Part shown: positions 1 to 7,758 of the stretch, piece by piece | How positions within the stretch are numbered: position 1 is the stretch's first letter | Layout of the letters: the number at the start of each line of letters is the position of its first letter | NCBI GenBank assembly: GCA_964499865.1 | Contig: CAZCPY010000021.1 | Span: 1-32,018 of the forward strand | DNA: 32,018 nucleotides | Direction of reading: 5' to 3' | Source: JANOGU01 sp964499865 | GTDB taxonomy: Bacteria > Pseudomonadota > Alphaproteobacteria > Rhodobacterales > Rhodobacteraceae | Program-made: the position numbers and the translations under genes | Notes under the pieces: generated by a model | Told to the model about the DNA's origin: nothing | The model's input: the letters and a program-made list of their open reading frames with translations, nothing else | The model's database searches: none

Positions 1-382
1 CGTTCGAGGCGACGAAGGCCTGGTTGTCGGGCAGGGTGTCGACGTTGATCGGCTGGCGGTTGACGTAGACCAGCGGCACACCGGCCGCGGCGGCGGCATC
101 GGTCATCGCCTGGGTGGCCGAGGTGTCCACCGGGTTCACGATGATCGCATCGACGCCCGAGGCGATGAAGTTGTTGATCTGGTCAAGCTGCTTGGCCACG
201 TCGTTGGTGGCATCCTCGATCTGCACCGACACGCCGGTCTCGTCGGCCGAGGCCTGGATGCCGTTGCGCAGCACGGTCAGGAAGTTGTCGTCGAACAGCG
301 CCATCGAGACGCCCACGTTCTGCGCCATCGCGGTGGTGCCGAGCAGAAGCGCGATGCCCGCGGCGAGAAGGGTCTTCTTCAT
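1..382 (-). CDS. Periplasmic sugar/cyclitol-binding protein, 3' end cut by window (mocB-like)
   Basis: The first 127 residues of an ABC-importer substrate-binding protein are present; the rest lies beyond base 1. A lysine-rich start is followed by a hydrophobic stretch and an AMA/Q signal-peptidase site near residue 20, so the mature protein should be periplasmic. The next part (NVGVSMALFDDNFLTVL, then GVDAIIVNPVD and GVPLVYVNRQP) is the N-terminal lobe of the ribose/inositol-type periplasmic binding fold (Peripla_BP_4). A GGGAGGA ribosome site lies 5-8 bases before the ATG. It is downstream of the TIM-barrel isomerase on the same strand and is probably followed outside the window by permease and ATPase genes. 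By context it would bind a rhizopine or inositol-like sugar, as MocB does; ligand identity is inferred, and ribose or another sugar is possible. Confidence 0.85.
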   Translation of the reverse strand, partial: MKKTLLAAGIALLLGTTAMAQNVGVSMALFDDNFLTVLRNGIQASADETGVSVQIEDATNDVAKQLDQINNFIASGVDAIIVNPVDTSATQAMTDAAAAAGVPLVYVNRQPINVDTLPDNQAFVASN

Positions 383-431
383 TCGGTCGTCCTCCCAAAC
401 GGGTGTCCGGCGCACCCTGTGATCTGCCGGA

Positions 432-447
432 GGCCCCGAGGGGCCGG
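432..447 (-). other. Short GC hairpin between mocC-like and mocB-like genes
   Basis: GGCCC-CGAG-GGGCC forms a five-pair stem with a four-base loop in the 79-base gap. There is no T run. It may slow decay or partly attenuate the transcript ahead of the binding-protein gene; this is only a structural observation. Confidence 0.3.
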
Positions 448-461
448 TCAGCACCCGCGCC

Positions 462-1277
462 TCAGGCCGCCCTGGCGGCCAGTTGCGTGCGGATGAAGTC
501 GAAGGATCGGGCAATCGCCGCGCCGGGGTCGGCCAGCGCATGGGTTTCGGGCGCGAAGGCCTCGAAACTGACGGGGCCCGCGTATCCGGCCGCCTGCAGC
601 GCCGCGATCTGCGCCACGTTGCCCAGCCGGTCCTGCGCATCGACCAGCACGCGGTGCCGGTCGGCCATTTCGGACACCGCCAGCGCGGGGTCGGTGACGC
701 CCGAGATGTGGATGATGCCGGTATGCTGCGGATAGAGCGGCCCGCCGCCGGCAAGGTGGTGGTGGAAGGTGTCGTGCACCAGCCGGAACCGGCCTGTGGC
801 GCCCAGCCCCTCGATCGCCTCGACCGCCTCGGACTTGTGGCGCAAGGCGCAGACCTCGAAGCCCAGGGGCTCGACCAGGCCGATCAGCCCGTGGTGTTCC
901 AGCATCGGCGCAAGCTCGCGCAGGGCGACGCGCAGGTTGGCCTGGCGTTCGCCGTTGCCGAGGCCCAGGCCGTCGTTGCGCGGGATCAGGCTGACCGCCT
1001 CGGCCCCCGCGGCAACCGCGATCTGCATCAGCGCCCGCGCCTCGGCCGCCTTGTCGGCCGACCAGTCGTTGAAGCGCTTGACCTCGGCCAGCGCCAGCAG
1101 ACGCAGGCCCCTTGCGGCCAGCATCTCGCGCGCGGCCCCGGGCGCCATGCCGTCGAACAGCGGCTGCGGCAGGTCGTTGCGCGCCTCGATGCCGACGCAG
1201 CCCAGGCTGGCGGCCAGATCGACCGCCTGGGCAAAGCCCATCCGGGCCACGGTCATGTGGTTCAGCGCCGTCTGCAT
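462..1277 (-). CDS. mocC: TIM-barrel sugar-phosphate/inosose isomerase-epimerase (mocC/IolE-IolI-like)
   Basis: A 271-residue protein of the AP-endonuclease-2/xylose-isomerase-like TIM-barrel family (IolE, IolI, MocC). The metal ligands of this fold are recognisable: E136 in VEPLGFE, D169 and H172 in LVHDTFHH, H190 in IIHISG, and E239 in VSFEAF. The start at 1277 is chosen because a GGGGGGAAT ribosome site precedes it and the family begins here; an upstream in-frame ATG at 1325 would add 16 atypical residues. In Sinorhizobium meliloti, mocC is required for rhizopine (scyllo-inosamine) catabolism together with mocA and mocB. The neighbours here (binding protein, MocA-type dehydrogenase, mocD/mocE-type oxygenase) support the same role. 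The exact reaction is not known from sequence; 2-keto-myo-inositol isomerisation or dehydration is the alternative. Confidence 0.75.
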   Translation of the reverse strand: MQTALNHMTVARMGFAQAVDLAASLGCVGIEARNDLPQPLFDGMAPGAAREMLAARGLRLLALAEVKRFNDWSADKAAEARALMQIAVAAGAEAVSLIPRNDGLGLGNGERQANLRVALRELAPMLEHHGLIGLVEPLGFEVCALRHKSEAVEAIEGLGATGRFRLVHDTFHHHLAGGGPLYPQHTGIIHISGVTDPALAVSEMADRHRVLVDAQDRLGNVAQIAALQAAGYAGPVSFEAFAPETHALADPGAAIARSFDFIRTQLAARAA

Positions 1278-1313
1278 GATTCCCCCCCTGGTCGCGGCCG
1301 ATGACGCAGCGTC

Positions 1314-1340
1314 CGTTCCATGCACTGTGCGGATGGAACG
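1314..1340. promoter_or_regulatory. Inverted repeat upstream of mocC-like gene, candidate LacI operator
   Basis: CGTTCCAT (1314-1321) and ATGGAACG (1333-1340) are perfect 8-base arms separated by 11 bases, 37 bases upstream of the mocC-like start. The right arm read on the minus strand is CGTTCCATCCGC; its core GTTCCATCCGC recurs at 2569-2579 ahead of the divergent oxygenase gene. The LacI-family gene lies between the two sites. Function as an operator is inferred. Confidence 0.45.
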
Positions 1341-1420
1341 TCTGATCCGTCAACGCCGCGGCCGCCGAACACGTCACGCCTGAGGGAATCGGCCTGTGCG
1401 CCCTGACGAAATCCCCTCAG

Positions 1421-2491
1421 TCAGACGGATTCGGGCAGGTAGAGCAGCGGTTGCAGGAAGTGCTGGCCCGAAAGGTCGGACGGCCCGCTGCGCACGGTTT
1501 CCGCCATCATCGCGAACAGGTCGCGGCACATCTCGCCCAGCGGCGTGGCGATGGCCAGCGCGACATAGCCCTGCTGCAGCGCCAGCCGCGATTCGGGGGT
1601 CAGCTCGTTGACCACCAGGGTCACCTCGCCCGGCGGACGCGCCTCGCGCAGGGCGGCGATGGCGCCCTCCATCCCGCCGCCCGCGCAGTAGATGCCGCGC
1701 AGGTCGGGGTGGCGCGACAGCAGGTCCAGCGTCGCCTCGTAGGTCAGTTGCCGCGTTTCCAGGTTCACCAGCGTGTCCAGCACCGCAAAGCGCGGCGCCA
1801 TCTCGCGGACGTAGGACCGGAACCCCGTCTCGCGCAGCTCGTGCCCGTGCCAGCGGTAGCCGCCGACGAAGACCGCCAGCCGGCCGGGCTTGTGCGCCGC
1901 GGCGGCGATCATGTGGGCGGCGATGCGGCCGACCTTGATGTTGTTCAGGCCCACGTAGGCCTGCCGCACGCCCTGGGCGAAGTCGTTCAGCAGCGCAAAG
2001 GTCGGGATGCGCGCGGCCTTCAGCGCCTCCACCGCCTCGGTGATCTCGTGGTGGGTGACGGCGGTCGCGGCCACGGCATCGGCCTTGCCGCGGAAGGCCA
2101 GCATGGGGCGGGCAAAGTCGGCGGGCGACTGGCTGGCGGCGAAGGCGACGGTGACCTCGGCCCGCACGCCGGGCAGGGCGTGGACGGCGCGCTGCAGTTC
2201 GGCGGCGAAGGCCTGGTAGAAGGCCTGGCGTTCCTTGTGCAGCACGATCCCGAACCGCATCACCGGCAGGTCGGCCGCCACGCGCTGCCCGATCAGCGCG
2301 GCGGCGTGATAGCCGATGCGGCTGGCGGCCTCGAAGACCTGGCGCGCGGTCGCCTCGCGCACCGCCTCGCGCCCGTTCAGCACGCGGTCGACGGTGGCGA
2401 CCGACACGCCCGCGGCCCGGGCCACATCGGCGATGGTGGGGCGGCGGGCGATCCGGTGGCCTCCCTGTGTCTGATGTGATTTCATCAGCAT
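1421..2491 (-). CDS. LacI-family transcriptional regulator of the moc-type cluster
   Basis: A 356-residue repressor-type protein. Residues about 17-70 are a LacI helix-turn-helix (PTIADVARAAGVSVATVDRVLN), with Asp in the TVDRVLN recognition segment where many members have Ser. Residues about 80-350 form a periplasmic-binding-protein-like sensor domain (Peripla_BP_4 type). Start is ambiguous: ATG at 2491 or two codons later at 2485; neither has a strong ribosome site. The gene sits between the mocC-like and mocD-like genes and most likely senses the sugar or cyclitol they degrade. The classical rhizopine regulator MocR belongs to a different family (GntR with an aminotransferase-like domain), so this is a non-orthologous regulator. 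The ligand is inferred only. Confidence 0.85.
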   Translation of the reverse strand: MLMKSHQTQGGHRIARRPTIADVARAAGVSVATVDRVLNGREAVREATARQVFEAASRIGYHAAALIGQRVAADLPVMRFGIVLHKERQAFYQAFAAELQRAVHALPGVRAEVTVAFAASQSPADFARPMLAFRGKADAVAATAVTHHEITEAVEALKAARIPTFALLNDFAQGVRQAYVGLNNIKVGRIAAHMIAAAAHKPGRLAVFVGGYRWHGHELRETGFRSYVREMAPRFAVLDTLVNLETRQLTYEATLDLLSRHPDLRGIYCAGGGMEGAIAALREARPPGEVTLVVNELTPESRLALQQGYVALAIATPLGEMCRDLFAMMAETVRSGPSDLSGQHFLQPLLYLPESV

Positions 2492-2538
2492 TCCCGCAGG
2501 AACATGAGGGAAGTTGACGGCATCGGCAAGTCACCGTC

Positions 2539-2579
2539 TTTTCCGGAAACCGGCGCGACGGTATGTCTGTTCCATCCGC
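2539..2579. promoter_or_regulatory. Candidate operator region between the divergent regulator and oxygenase genes
   Basis: Two elements lie in the 118-base divergent gap. TTTCCGGAAA (2540-2549) is a perfect 10-base palindrome with the central CG typical of LacI-family operators. GTTCCATCCGC (2569-2579) is an 11-base match to one arm of the inverted repeat at 1314-1340. Regulation is inferred. Confidence 0.4.
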
Positions 2580-2609
2580 GGACGGGGCAGGCGGGCGGGG
2601 GAGGCAGGC

Positions 2610-3692
2610 ATGGCGCGGCGCGACTACAGTCTTCTGGGGCCGGACGCGGCGCGGGCGGTGGAAACCGGGCTCGCGGCGGCCGAATGGTACCACACCGACG
2701 TGCCCCGCAAGGAGATGAAGGCGCTGATGGAGCGCACCGACCAGCCCGCGATCCGCGATACCGTCATCTACTACGGCGCGATGATCCTGTTCGCGGCCTT
2801 GGGCATCTGGCTCTGGCCGACCTGGTGGTCGGTGCCGTTCTGGCTGGCCTATGGCGTGCTGTATGGCAGCGCGTCGGATTCGCGCTGGCACGAATGCGGG
2901 CACGGCACGGCCTTCCGCACCGCCTGGATGAACAACGCGGTCTATCAGATCGCGTCCTTCATGATCATGCGCAACGCCGTCACCTGGCGATGGAGCCACG
3001 CCCGCCACCACACCGACACGATCATCGTGGGCCGCGACCCCGAAATCGCGGTGATGCGCCCGCCGGTGCTGGTCAAGACCATCGGCAGCTTCCTCGGGAT
3101 CCCCGAGGTGATCGACTTCGTCCCCCGCATGATCCGCAACGCCATCAGCGGTCCGACGGCGGAGGAGCGCACCTTCGTGCCGGAAAGCGAATGGCCCGGG
3201 GTTGCCCGCATCGCCCGCATCCATCTTGGCATCTACGCGGTCACGCTGGTCTCGGCGCTGGCCTGGGGGTCGCTGATCCCGCTGATGCTGGTGGGCCTGC
3301 CGCGGATGTATGGCGCCTGGCACCACATCATGACCGGGCTTCTGCAGCACGGCGGCCTGGCCGACAACGTCACCGACCACCGGCTGAACAGCCGCACCGT
3401 GCTGATGAACCCGGTCAGCCGCTTCATCTACTGGAACATGAACTACCACGTCGAACACCACATGTTCCCGATGGTGCCCTATCACCGCCTGCCCGCGCTG
3501 CACGTCCGCATCGGGCACGACCTGCCGGCGCCCACGCCCTCGATCCTCGCGGGGTTCCGCGAGATGTGGCCGGCCTTCATCCGGCAGTTGAAGTACGAAG
3601 ACTACCACCTGCGCCGGGACCTGCCCGCGACGGCGCGGCCCTACCGCGAAGACCTGCACGCCGCCGCGCCGGGCGCGGTGCCAGCCGAGTGA
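2610..3692 (+). CDS. mocD: Membrane fatty-acid-desaturase-type di-iron oxygenase (mocD-like)
   Basis: A 360-residue integral membrane oxygenase with all three histidine boxes of the desaturase/alkane-hydroxylase superfamily: HECGH at 94-98, HARHH at 130-134 and HVEHH at 280-284, plus H247. Hydrophobic spans flank them (about 52-88, 112-121 and 205-230). The ATG at 2610 follows a GGGGGAGG ribosome site by five bases. The partner Rieske ferredoxin starts nine bases after its stop, and that ferredoxin's ribosome site overlaps this stop codon. In S. meliloti, MocD with ferredoxin MocE and reductase MocF is proposed to demethylate 3-O-methyl-scyllo-inosamine to scyllo-inosamine, releasing a one-carbon unit. 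The same order here supports O-demethylation of a methylated cyclitol. A lipid desaturase is the alternative but fits the context less well. Confidence 0.8.
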   Translation: MARRDYSLLGPDAARAVETGLAAAEWYHTDVPRKEMKALMERTDQPAIRDTVIYYGAMILFAALGIWLWPTWWSVPFWLAYGVLYGSASDSRWHECGHGTAFRTAWMNNAVYQIASFMIMRNAVTWRWSHARHHTDTIIVGRDPEIAVMRPPVLVKTIGSFLGIPEVIDFVPRMIRNAISGPTAEERTFVPESEWPGVARIARIHLGIYAVTLVSALAWGSLIPLMLVGLPRMYGAWHHIMTGLLQHGGLADNVTDHRLNSRTVLMNPVSRFIYWNMNYHVEHHMFPMVPYHRLPALHVRIGHDLPAPTPSILAGFREMWPAFIRQLKYEDYHLRRDLPATARPYREDLHAAAPGAVPAE

Positions 3693-3700
3693 GGACCGAC

Positions 3701-4009
3701 ATGCCCTGGATCGACGCCATCCCGACCGACGAGATCGAGACCGAGGACGTGGTCCGCTGGGACCACGGCGGCCGCACCTTCGCGATCTACCGCAGCCCCG
3801 ATGACGAATGGTTCGCCACCGACGGCCTGTGCACGCACGAGAACGTGCACCTCGCGGGCGGGCTAGTGATGGACTACGTGATCGAGTGCCCCAAGCACAA
3901 CGGCCAGTTCGACTATCGCAGCGGCGAGGCGATGCGCGCGCCGGTCTGCGTGAACCTGAAGACCTACAAGGTGAAGGTCGAAGGCGGTCGCGTCTTCGTC
4001 GAGGTCTGA
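3701..4009 (+). CDS. mocE: Rieske-type [2Fe-2S] ferredoxin (mocE-like)
   Basis: A 102-residue soluble Rieske protein. The cluster ligands are intact: C44-T-H46 and C63-P-K-H66, a C-x-H-x16-C-x2-H pattern. There is no signal peptide, so it acts in the cytoplasm. It is the expected electron donor to the membrane oxygenase immediately upstream, as MocE is for MocD. No ferredoxin reductase (mocF) is encoded next to it or elsewhere in the window, so the electron source must come from another locus. Its TGA overlaps the next gene's ATG by one base, indicating translational coupling with the PanB-like gene. Assignment to the Rieske family is secure; pathway role is inferred from neighbours. Confidence 0.9.
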   Translation: MPWIDAIPTDEIETEDVVRWDHGGRTFAIYRSPDDEWFATDGLCTHENVHLAGGLVMDYVIECPKHNGQFDYRSGEAMRAPVCVNLKTYKVKVEGGRVFVEV

Positions 4010-4815
4010 TGTTCGCGCCCTCGACCGTCCACAGCGTGGCGTCCTTGCGCGGCGGGCGCGGCGTCCGGTCCCTGGCCATGCTGCGGGTGGAGACGCTGGA
4101 CGAGGCCGCGGCGGCCGAGGCCGCGGCGGCCGAGCTTCTGTCCGTGCCGCCTGCGATGGTGATGGACCGCCGCTTCCGCGAGGTGGCGCCCAGGGCCTTC
4201 GCCTTTCCGGGCGACAACTTCTACGAGATCGGCGGCCCCGGCGACTTCCTGCGCTGGGCCCTGCCGCTGGTCAAGCACGGGGCGGACGGGGTCTACTGCT
4301 CGGGGTCGCTGGCCACCGTGCGGCTGCTGGCCGACCATGCGGTCCCGGTCTGCGGCCATGTCGGCCTGATCCCGTCGAAACGCACCTGGACCGGCGGCTT
4401 TCGCGCGGTGGGCAAGACGCTCGACCAGGCGAAATGGCTGTGGGACAGCGTGCGGGCGCTGGAGGATGCGGGCGCCTTTGCCGCCGAGATCGAGGTCGTC
4501 CCCGCCGCGATCACCGCGGCGATCGCGGCGAAGACCTCGCTGTTCCTGATCTCGATGGGCGCCGGGCCCGCGGGGGATGCGCAGTACCTGTTTTCCGACG
4601 ACGTGCTGGGTCAGAACCGCGGGCATGTGCCGCGCCATGCCAGGGCCTATGCGAACCTGGCCGCCGAACAGGACCGCCTGCAGGCGATGCGGGTGGCGGC
4701 GATGCGGGCCTTTGCCGATGACGTGCACGGGCGGGCCTATCCGTCCCCGGCCTATCTGGTCGAGGCGCAGGCCGAGGTGGCGGCGGACTTCGCCGACTGG
4801 CTGAAGGGGCAGTAG
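4009..4815 (+). CDS. Divergent ketopantoate hydroxymethyltransferase (PanB)-like protein in the moc-type operon
   Basis: A 268-residue protein aligning along its length with PanB, which transfers a hydroxymethyl group from 5,10-methylene-tetrahydrofolate to 2-oxoisovalerate. Shared landmarks: D69 in PGDNF (PanB GDMPF), H117 in GHVGLIP (GHLGLTP), GGFRAVGKT (GGYKVQGR), E162 in IEVVP (LECVP, catalytic Glu) and MGAGPAGDAQ (IGAG..DGQ). The PanB VKLEG motif, carrying conserved Lys and the metal-binding Glu, reads VYCSG here (Y96, S98). It is therefore unlikely to be a normal PanB. It overlaps mocE by one base, and mocA starts immediately after its stop. In context it may handle a one-carbon unit or a keto-cyclitol intermediate; both are guesses. 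ATG 4009 is preferred over M24 because PanB homology begins at residue 5. Confidence 0.7.
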   Translation: MFAPSTVHSVASLRGGRGVRSLAMLRVETLDEAAAAEAAAAELLSVPPAMVMDRRFREVAPRAFAFPGDNFYEIGGPGDFLRWALPLVKHGADGVYCSGSLATVRLLADHAVPVCGHVGLIPSKRTWTGGFRAVGKTLDQAKWLWDSVRALEDAGAFAAEIEVVPAAITAAIAAKTSLFLISMGAGPAGDAQYLFSDDVLGQNRGHVPRHARAYANLAAEQDRLQAMRVAAMRAFADDVHGRAYPSPAYLVEAQAEVAADFADWLKGQ

Positions 4816-5922
4816 ATGCTGGGTATCGGGCTGATCGGCACGGGCTTCATGGGCAAGGCGCATGCGCTGGCCTGGCGCAATGCGCGGGCGGTGATGGGCG
4901 ACGTGCCGCCCGTGCGGCTGGAGATGCTGTGCGACACGCCCGAGGGCAAGGCCGCGGCCTTCGCCGCGCAGTTCGGCTTTGCAAGGTCCACCGGCGACTG
5001 GCGGGCGCTGGTGGCCGATCCGGCGGTCGATGCGGTCTCGATCACCGTGCCGAACGGCCTGCACCGCGAAATCGCCGAGGCGGCGCTCAAGGCGGGCAAG
5101 CATGTCTGGTGCGAAAAGCCGATGGCGCTGACGATGGAGGACGCCCGCGCCATGGCCGCGGCGGCGCAAGCCTCCGGCAGGCAGACGCTGCTGGGCTACA
5201 ACTACACCCGCAACCCCGCCTTCACCCATGCGGTCCGGCTGGTGGCCGAGGGGCGGATCGGCCGCCCGGTGCATTTCCGCGGCTGGGCCGACGAGGATTA
5301 CCAGGCCGACCCGGACCTGCCCTGGACCTGGCGCGCGACCCTGAAAGATGCGGGCCTGGGTGCCCTGGGCGACATCGGCTGCCATCTGGTCAGCCTGATG
5401 CTGCCGCTGATGGGCCCGGTCGAAAGCCTGATCGCCGACATCCAGACGATCCACGCCACCCGCCCCCATGGCGAGGGACGCGCGGCGGTGGAAAACGAGG
5501 ATACCGCGACCGCCGTGATCCGCTTTGCCAGCGGCGCGCAGGGGTCGATTTCCTGCTCGCGGTCGGCGTGGGGGCGCAAGAGCCGCCTCGACTTCGAGGT
5601 GCATGGCACGGCAGGCATGATCGTCTTCCAGCAGGAACGGATGAACGAGCTGCAGCTCTACGTGAACGAGGGGACGGCGGCGGAGGCGGGGTTCCGCACC
5701 CTCTTGACCGGCCCCGCACATCCGCCCTTCGGCGCCTTCGTGCCGGCGCCGGGGCACCAGCTTGGGTTCAACGACCTCAAGGTGATCGAGGCGGCAGAGT
5801 TCCTGCGCGGCGTTTCGGGCGGGCCGCGGGCAATGCCCGACTTTGCCGCGGGCCTCGAGATCGAGCGCCTGATCCACGCCATCGCCGAAGCCGCCCGCGA
5901 CGGCACGCGGTGGGTGGCCTGA
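4816..5922 (+). CDS. mocA: Gfo/Idh/MocA-family NAD(P)-dependent dehydrogenase (mocA-like)
   Basis: A 368-residue cytoplasmic oxidoreductase. Residues 3-14 contain the Rossmann motif GIGLIGTGFMG. EKP at 100-102 provides the conserved catalytic Lys (K101), and D186/H190 in GDIGCH complete the family triad. The C-terminal half is the usual Gfo/Idh/MocA sheet domain. The ATG follows directly on the stop of the PanB-like gene with no spacer, so the four plus-strand genes from 2610 form one coupled operon. Family members oxidise inositols, inosamines and related sugars; MocA itself acts in rhizopine breakdown. The most probable substrate is the demethylated cyclitol made by the oxygenase. Myo- or scyllo-inositol dehydrogenase is an equally valid biochemical label from sequence alone. 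Confidence 0.8.
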   Translation: MLGIGLIGTGFMGKAHALAWRNARAVMGDVPPVRLEMLCDTPEGKAAAFAAQFGFARSTGDWRALVADPAVDAVSITVPNGLHREIAEAALKAGKHVWCEKPMALTMEDARAMAAAAQASGRQTLLGYNYTRNPAFTHAVRLVAEGRIGRPVHFRGWADEDYQADPDLPWTWRATLKDAGLGALGDIGCHLVSLMLPLMGPVESLIADIQTIHATRPHGEGRAAVENEDTATAVIRFASGAQGSISCSRSAWGRKSRLDFEVHGTAGMIVFQQERMNELQLYVNEGTAAEAGFRTLLTGPAHPPFGAFVPAPGHQLGFNDLKVIEAAEFLRGVSGGPRAMPDFAAGLEIERLIHAIAEAARDGTRWVA

Positions 5923-5965
5923 GGGGCGCGCCTGTCATCAGCGCCGGTCCGTCGGACCGAGGTGC

Positions 5966-6066
5966 TTGCCTCCCCCCTCGTGGGGGAGGGAGAGGGTGGG
6001 GGGGCGCCCGGCCCGGGCGTGGAGCCCCCCTCCCCCATCCCCTCCCCACGACGGGGAGGGGAGGCA
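5966..6066. repeat. Bipartite GC-rich palindromic repeat, copy 1 (full)
   Basis: Two hairpins face each other in the gap after the mocA-like gene: CCTCCCCC-CTCGT-GGGGGAGG (5969-5989) and CCCCTCCCC-ACGAC-GGGGAGGGG (6039-6061). Their flanks are also complementary, so the whole ~100 bases folds as one imperfect inverted repeat. Further copies lie at 10581-10621 and 11833-11935. It also lies at the 3' ends of the convergent mocA-like and nadE genes and could serve as a terminator or RNA end. Confidence 0.7.
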
Positions 6067-6099
6067 CCCCGATCCTGCGGGTCCGCCCGAGATGCGGCC

Positions 6100-7758
6100 C
6101 TAACCCCCGTCGCGCCAGCGCATCGCCATCGGATAGCGGCGGTCGAGCCAGAACGCCTTCTGCGTCAGCCGCACCCCCGGAGCGGCCTGGAAGCGCTTGT
6201 ATTCGCTGACATACAGCAGATGCTGCACCCGCTGCACCGTGGCCGGATCGTGGCCCTGCGCCACCACCTCGGCCACCGACAGGTCGCGGTCCACGAGGCC
6301 ATCCAGAATGGCGTCCAGCACCGGATAGGGCGGCAGGCTGTCGTCGTCGCGCTGGCCTGCCCGCAACTCGGCCGAGGGCGGCTTGTCGATCACGCGGGGC
6401 GGGATGACCTCGCCCGCCGGACCCTTCATCCAGGGCAGGTGATGGGCATTGCGCCAGCGGCAGGTCTCGAAGACGCGCGTCTTGTAAAGATCCTTGATCG
6501 GGTTGTAGCCGCCGTTCATGTCGCCGTAGATCGTGCAGTAGCCGACCGCGACCTCGGACTTGTTGCCGGTGGTCAAGAGCATCTCGCCGAACGTGTTCGA
6601 TAGCGCCATCAGCATCACCCCGCGCAGGCGGGACTGGATGTTTTCCTCGGTGATCCCCGGCGCGGTGCCCTCGAGAAGGCCCGCAAGCGCCGCCCCCACC
6701 GCGCCCTGCGCGCCGGTGATCGGCACCGTGTCCAGCCGGCAGCCCAGGGCGCGGGCCACCTTTGCCGCATCCTCCAGCGAGGCCGCGGAGGTGAATTCCG
6801 ACGGCAGCATCACGCAGCGCACGTTCGCGGGTCCCAGCACGTCCACCGCGATGGTGGCGACGATGGCGCTGTCGATCCCGCCCGACAGGCCCAGCAGAAC
6901 CTTGCGGAACCCGCACTTGGCCAGATAGTCCCTCAGGCCCATGCACATCGCGGTATAGTCCGCCTCAAGGCTGCGCGGGATCGGCGCCTTCAGCCCCGGC
7001 GCCGCGCGCCAGCCCTCGGCGCCTTCCACGAACTCCACCACCGCCAGGCATTCCTGAAACTGCGGCATCTGCACCGCCAGCCCGCCGCCGGGGTTCAGCA
7101 CGATGGACGCGCCGTCGAAGACCTGGTCGTCCTGCCCGCCGACCATGTTGAGGTAGACCAGCGGCAACCCCGTCTCGACCACGCGGGACACCATCAGGTT
7201 CAGCCGCGTGGTCAGCTTGCCGCGGTGGTAGGGCGACCCGTTCGGCACCAGCAGGATCTGCGCCCCCGTCTCGGCCAGCGTCTCGGCCACGTCGGGGTGC
7301 CAGGAATCCTCGCAGATCGGCACGCCGATGCGCAAGGGCCCCACCCGCACCGGGCCGTTGACCTCGGCAGAGGCAAAGACGCGCCTTTCGTCGAAGACGC
7401 CGTCATTCGGCAGGTGGTGCTTGAGGACCGAGGCGGTCACCTTGCCCCCGTGCAGGATGTGATACGCGTTGTGCAGCCGCCCGCCGCGCTGCGCCGGGGC
7501 GCCGATGCCGATCGCCGGGCCGGCGGCGCAGTCGGCCGCCAGCCGCTCCAGCGCCGCTTGCGTGTCCCGCAGGAAGGCGGGCTTCAGGATCAGGTCCTGC
7601 GTCTGGTAGCCGGTCAGGAACATCTCGGTCAGCGCGACCATGTCGCAGCCCTGGTCGCGCGCGGCGGCCCAAGCCTGCCGGGCCAGCGCGGCATTGCCCG
7701 CAAGGTCCCCGACCGTGGGGTTCATCTGCGCCAGCAGAAGGCGGAAACGGTCGGCCAT
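6100..7758 (-). CDS. nadE: Glutamine-hydrolysing NAD+ synthetase
   Basis: A 552-residue two-domain enzyme that amidates nicotinic acid adenine dinucleotide to NAD+ with ATP and glutamine. Residues 1-260 are a carbon-nitrogen hydrolase (glutaminase) domain with the catalytic triad E45, K113 and C149 (VPICEDSW). Residues about 265-552 are the NAD synthase domain with the pyrophosphate-binding loop SGGIDS at 292-297. The length is normal for the short bacterial two-domain form. The ATG at 7758 (MADRFRLLLAQMNP) is chosen because it follows a GAGGGGG ribosome site and matches the family start; the open frame continues 17 codons upstream. It is transcribed divergently from the MORN-repeat gene. Housekeeping function; no link to its neighbours is evident. 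Confidence 0.95.
   Translation of the reverse strand: MADRFRLLLAQMNPTVGDLAGNAALARQAWAAARDQGCDMVALTEMFLTGYQTQDLILKPAFLRDTQAALERLAADCAAGPAIGIGAPAQRGGRLHNAYHILHGGKVTASVLKHHLPNDGVFDERRVFASAEVNGPVRVGPLRIGVPICEDSWHPDVAETLAETGAQILLVPNGSPYHRGKLTTRLNLMVSRVVETGLPLVYLNMVGGQDDQVFDGASIVLNPGGGLAVQMPQFQECLAVVEFVEGAEGWRAAPGLKAPIPRSLEADYTAMCMGLRDYLAKCGFRKVLLGLSGGIDSAIVATIAVDVLGPANVRCVMLPSEFTSAASLEDAAKVARALGCRLDTVPITGAQGAVGAALAGLLEGTAPGITEENIQSRLRGVMLMALSNTFGEMLLTTGNKSEVAVGYCTIYGDMNGGYNPIKDLYKTRVFETCRWRNAHHLPWMKGPAGEVIPPRVIDKPPSAELRAGQRDDDSLPPYPVLDAILDGLVDRDLSVAEVVAQGHDPATVQRVQHLLYVSEYKRFQAAPGVRLTQKAFWLDRRYPMAMRWRDGG

Noticed and set aside
1374..4217. Long minus-strand open frame over the LacI, mocD and mocE region
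   Set aside because: Translation is Arg/Gly/Asp-rich without any domain, and it lies antisense or out of frame to clearly recognised genes.
4009..4815. Ordinary panB of pantothenate synthesis
   Set aside because: No panC neighbour, tight insertion in a catabolic operon, and loss of the conserved Lys and metal-binding Glu.
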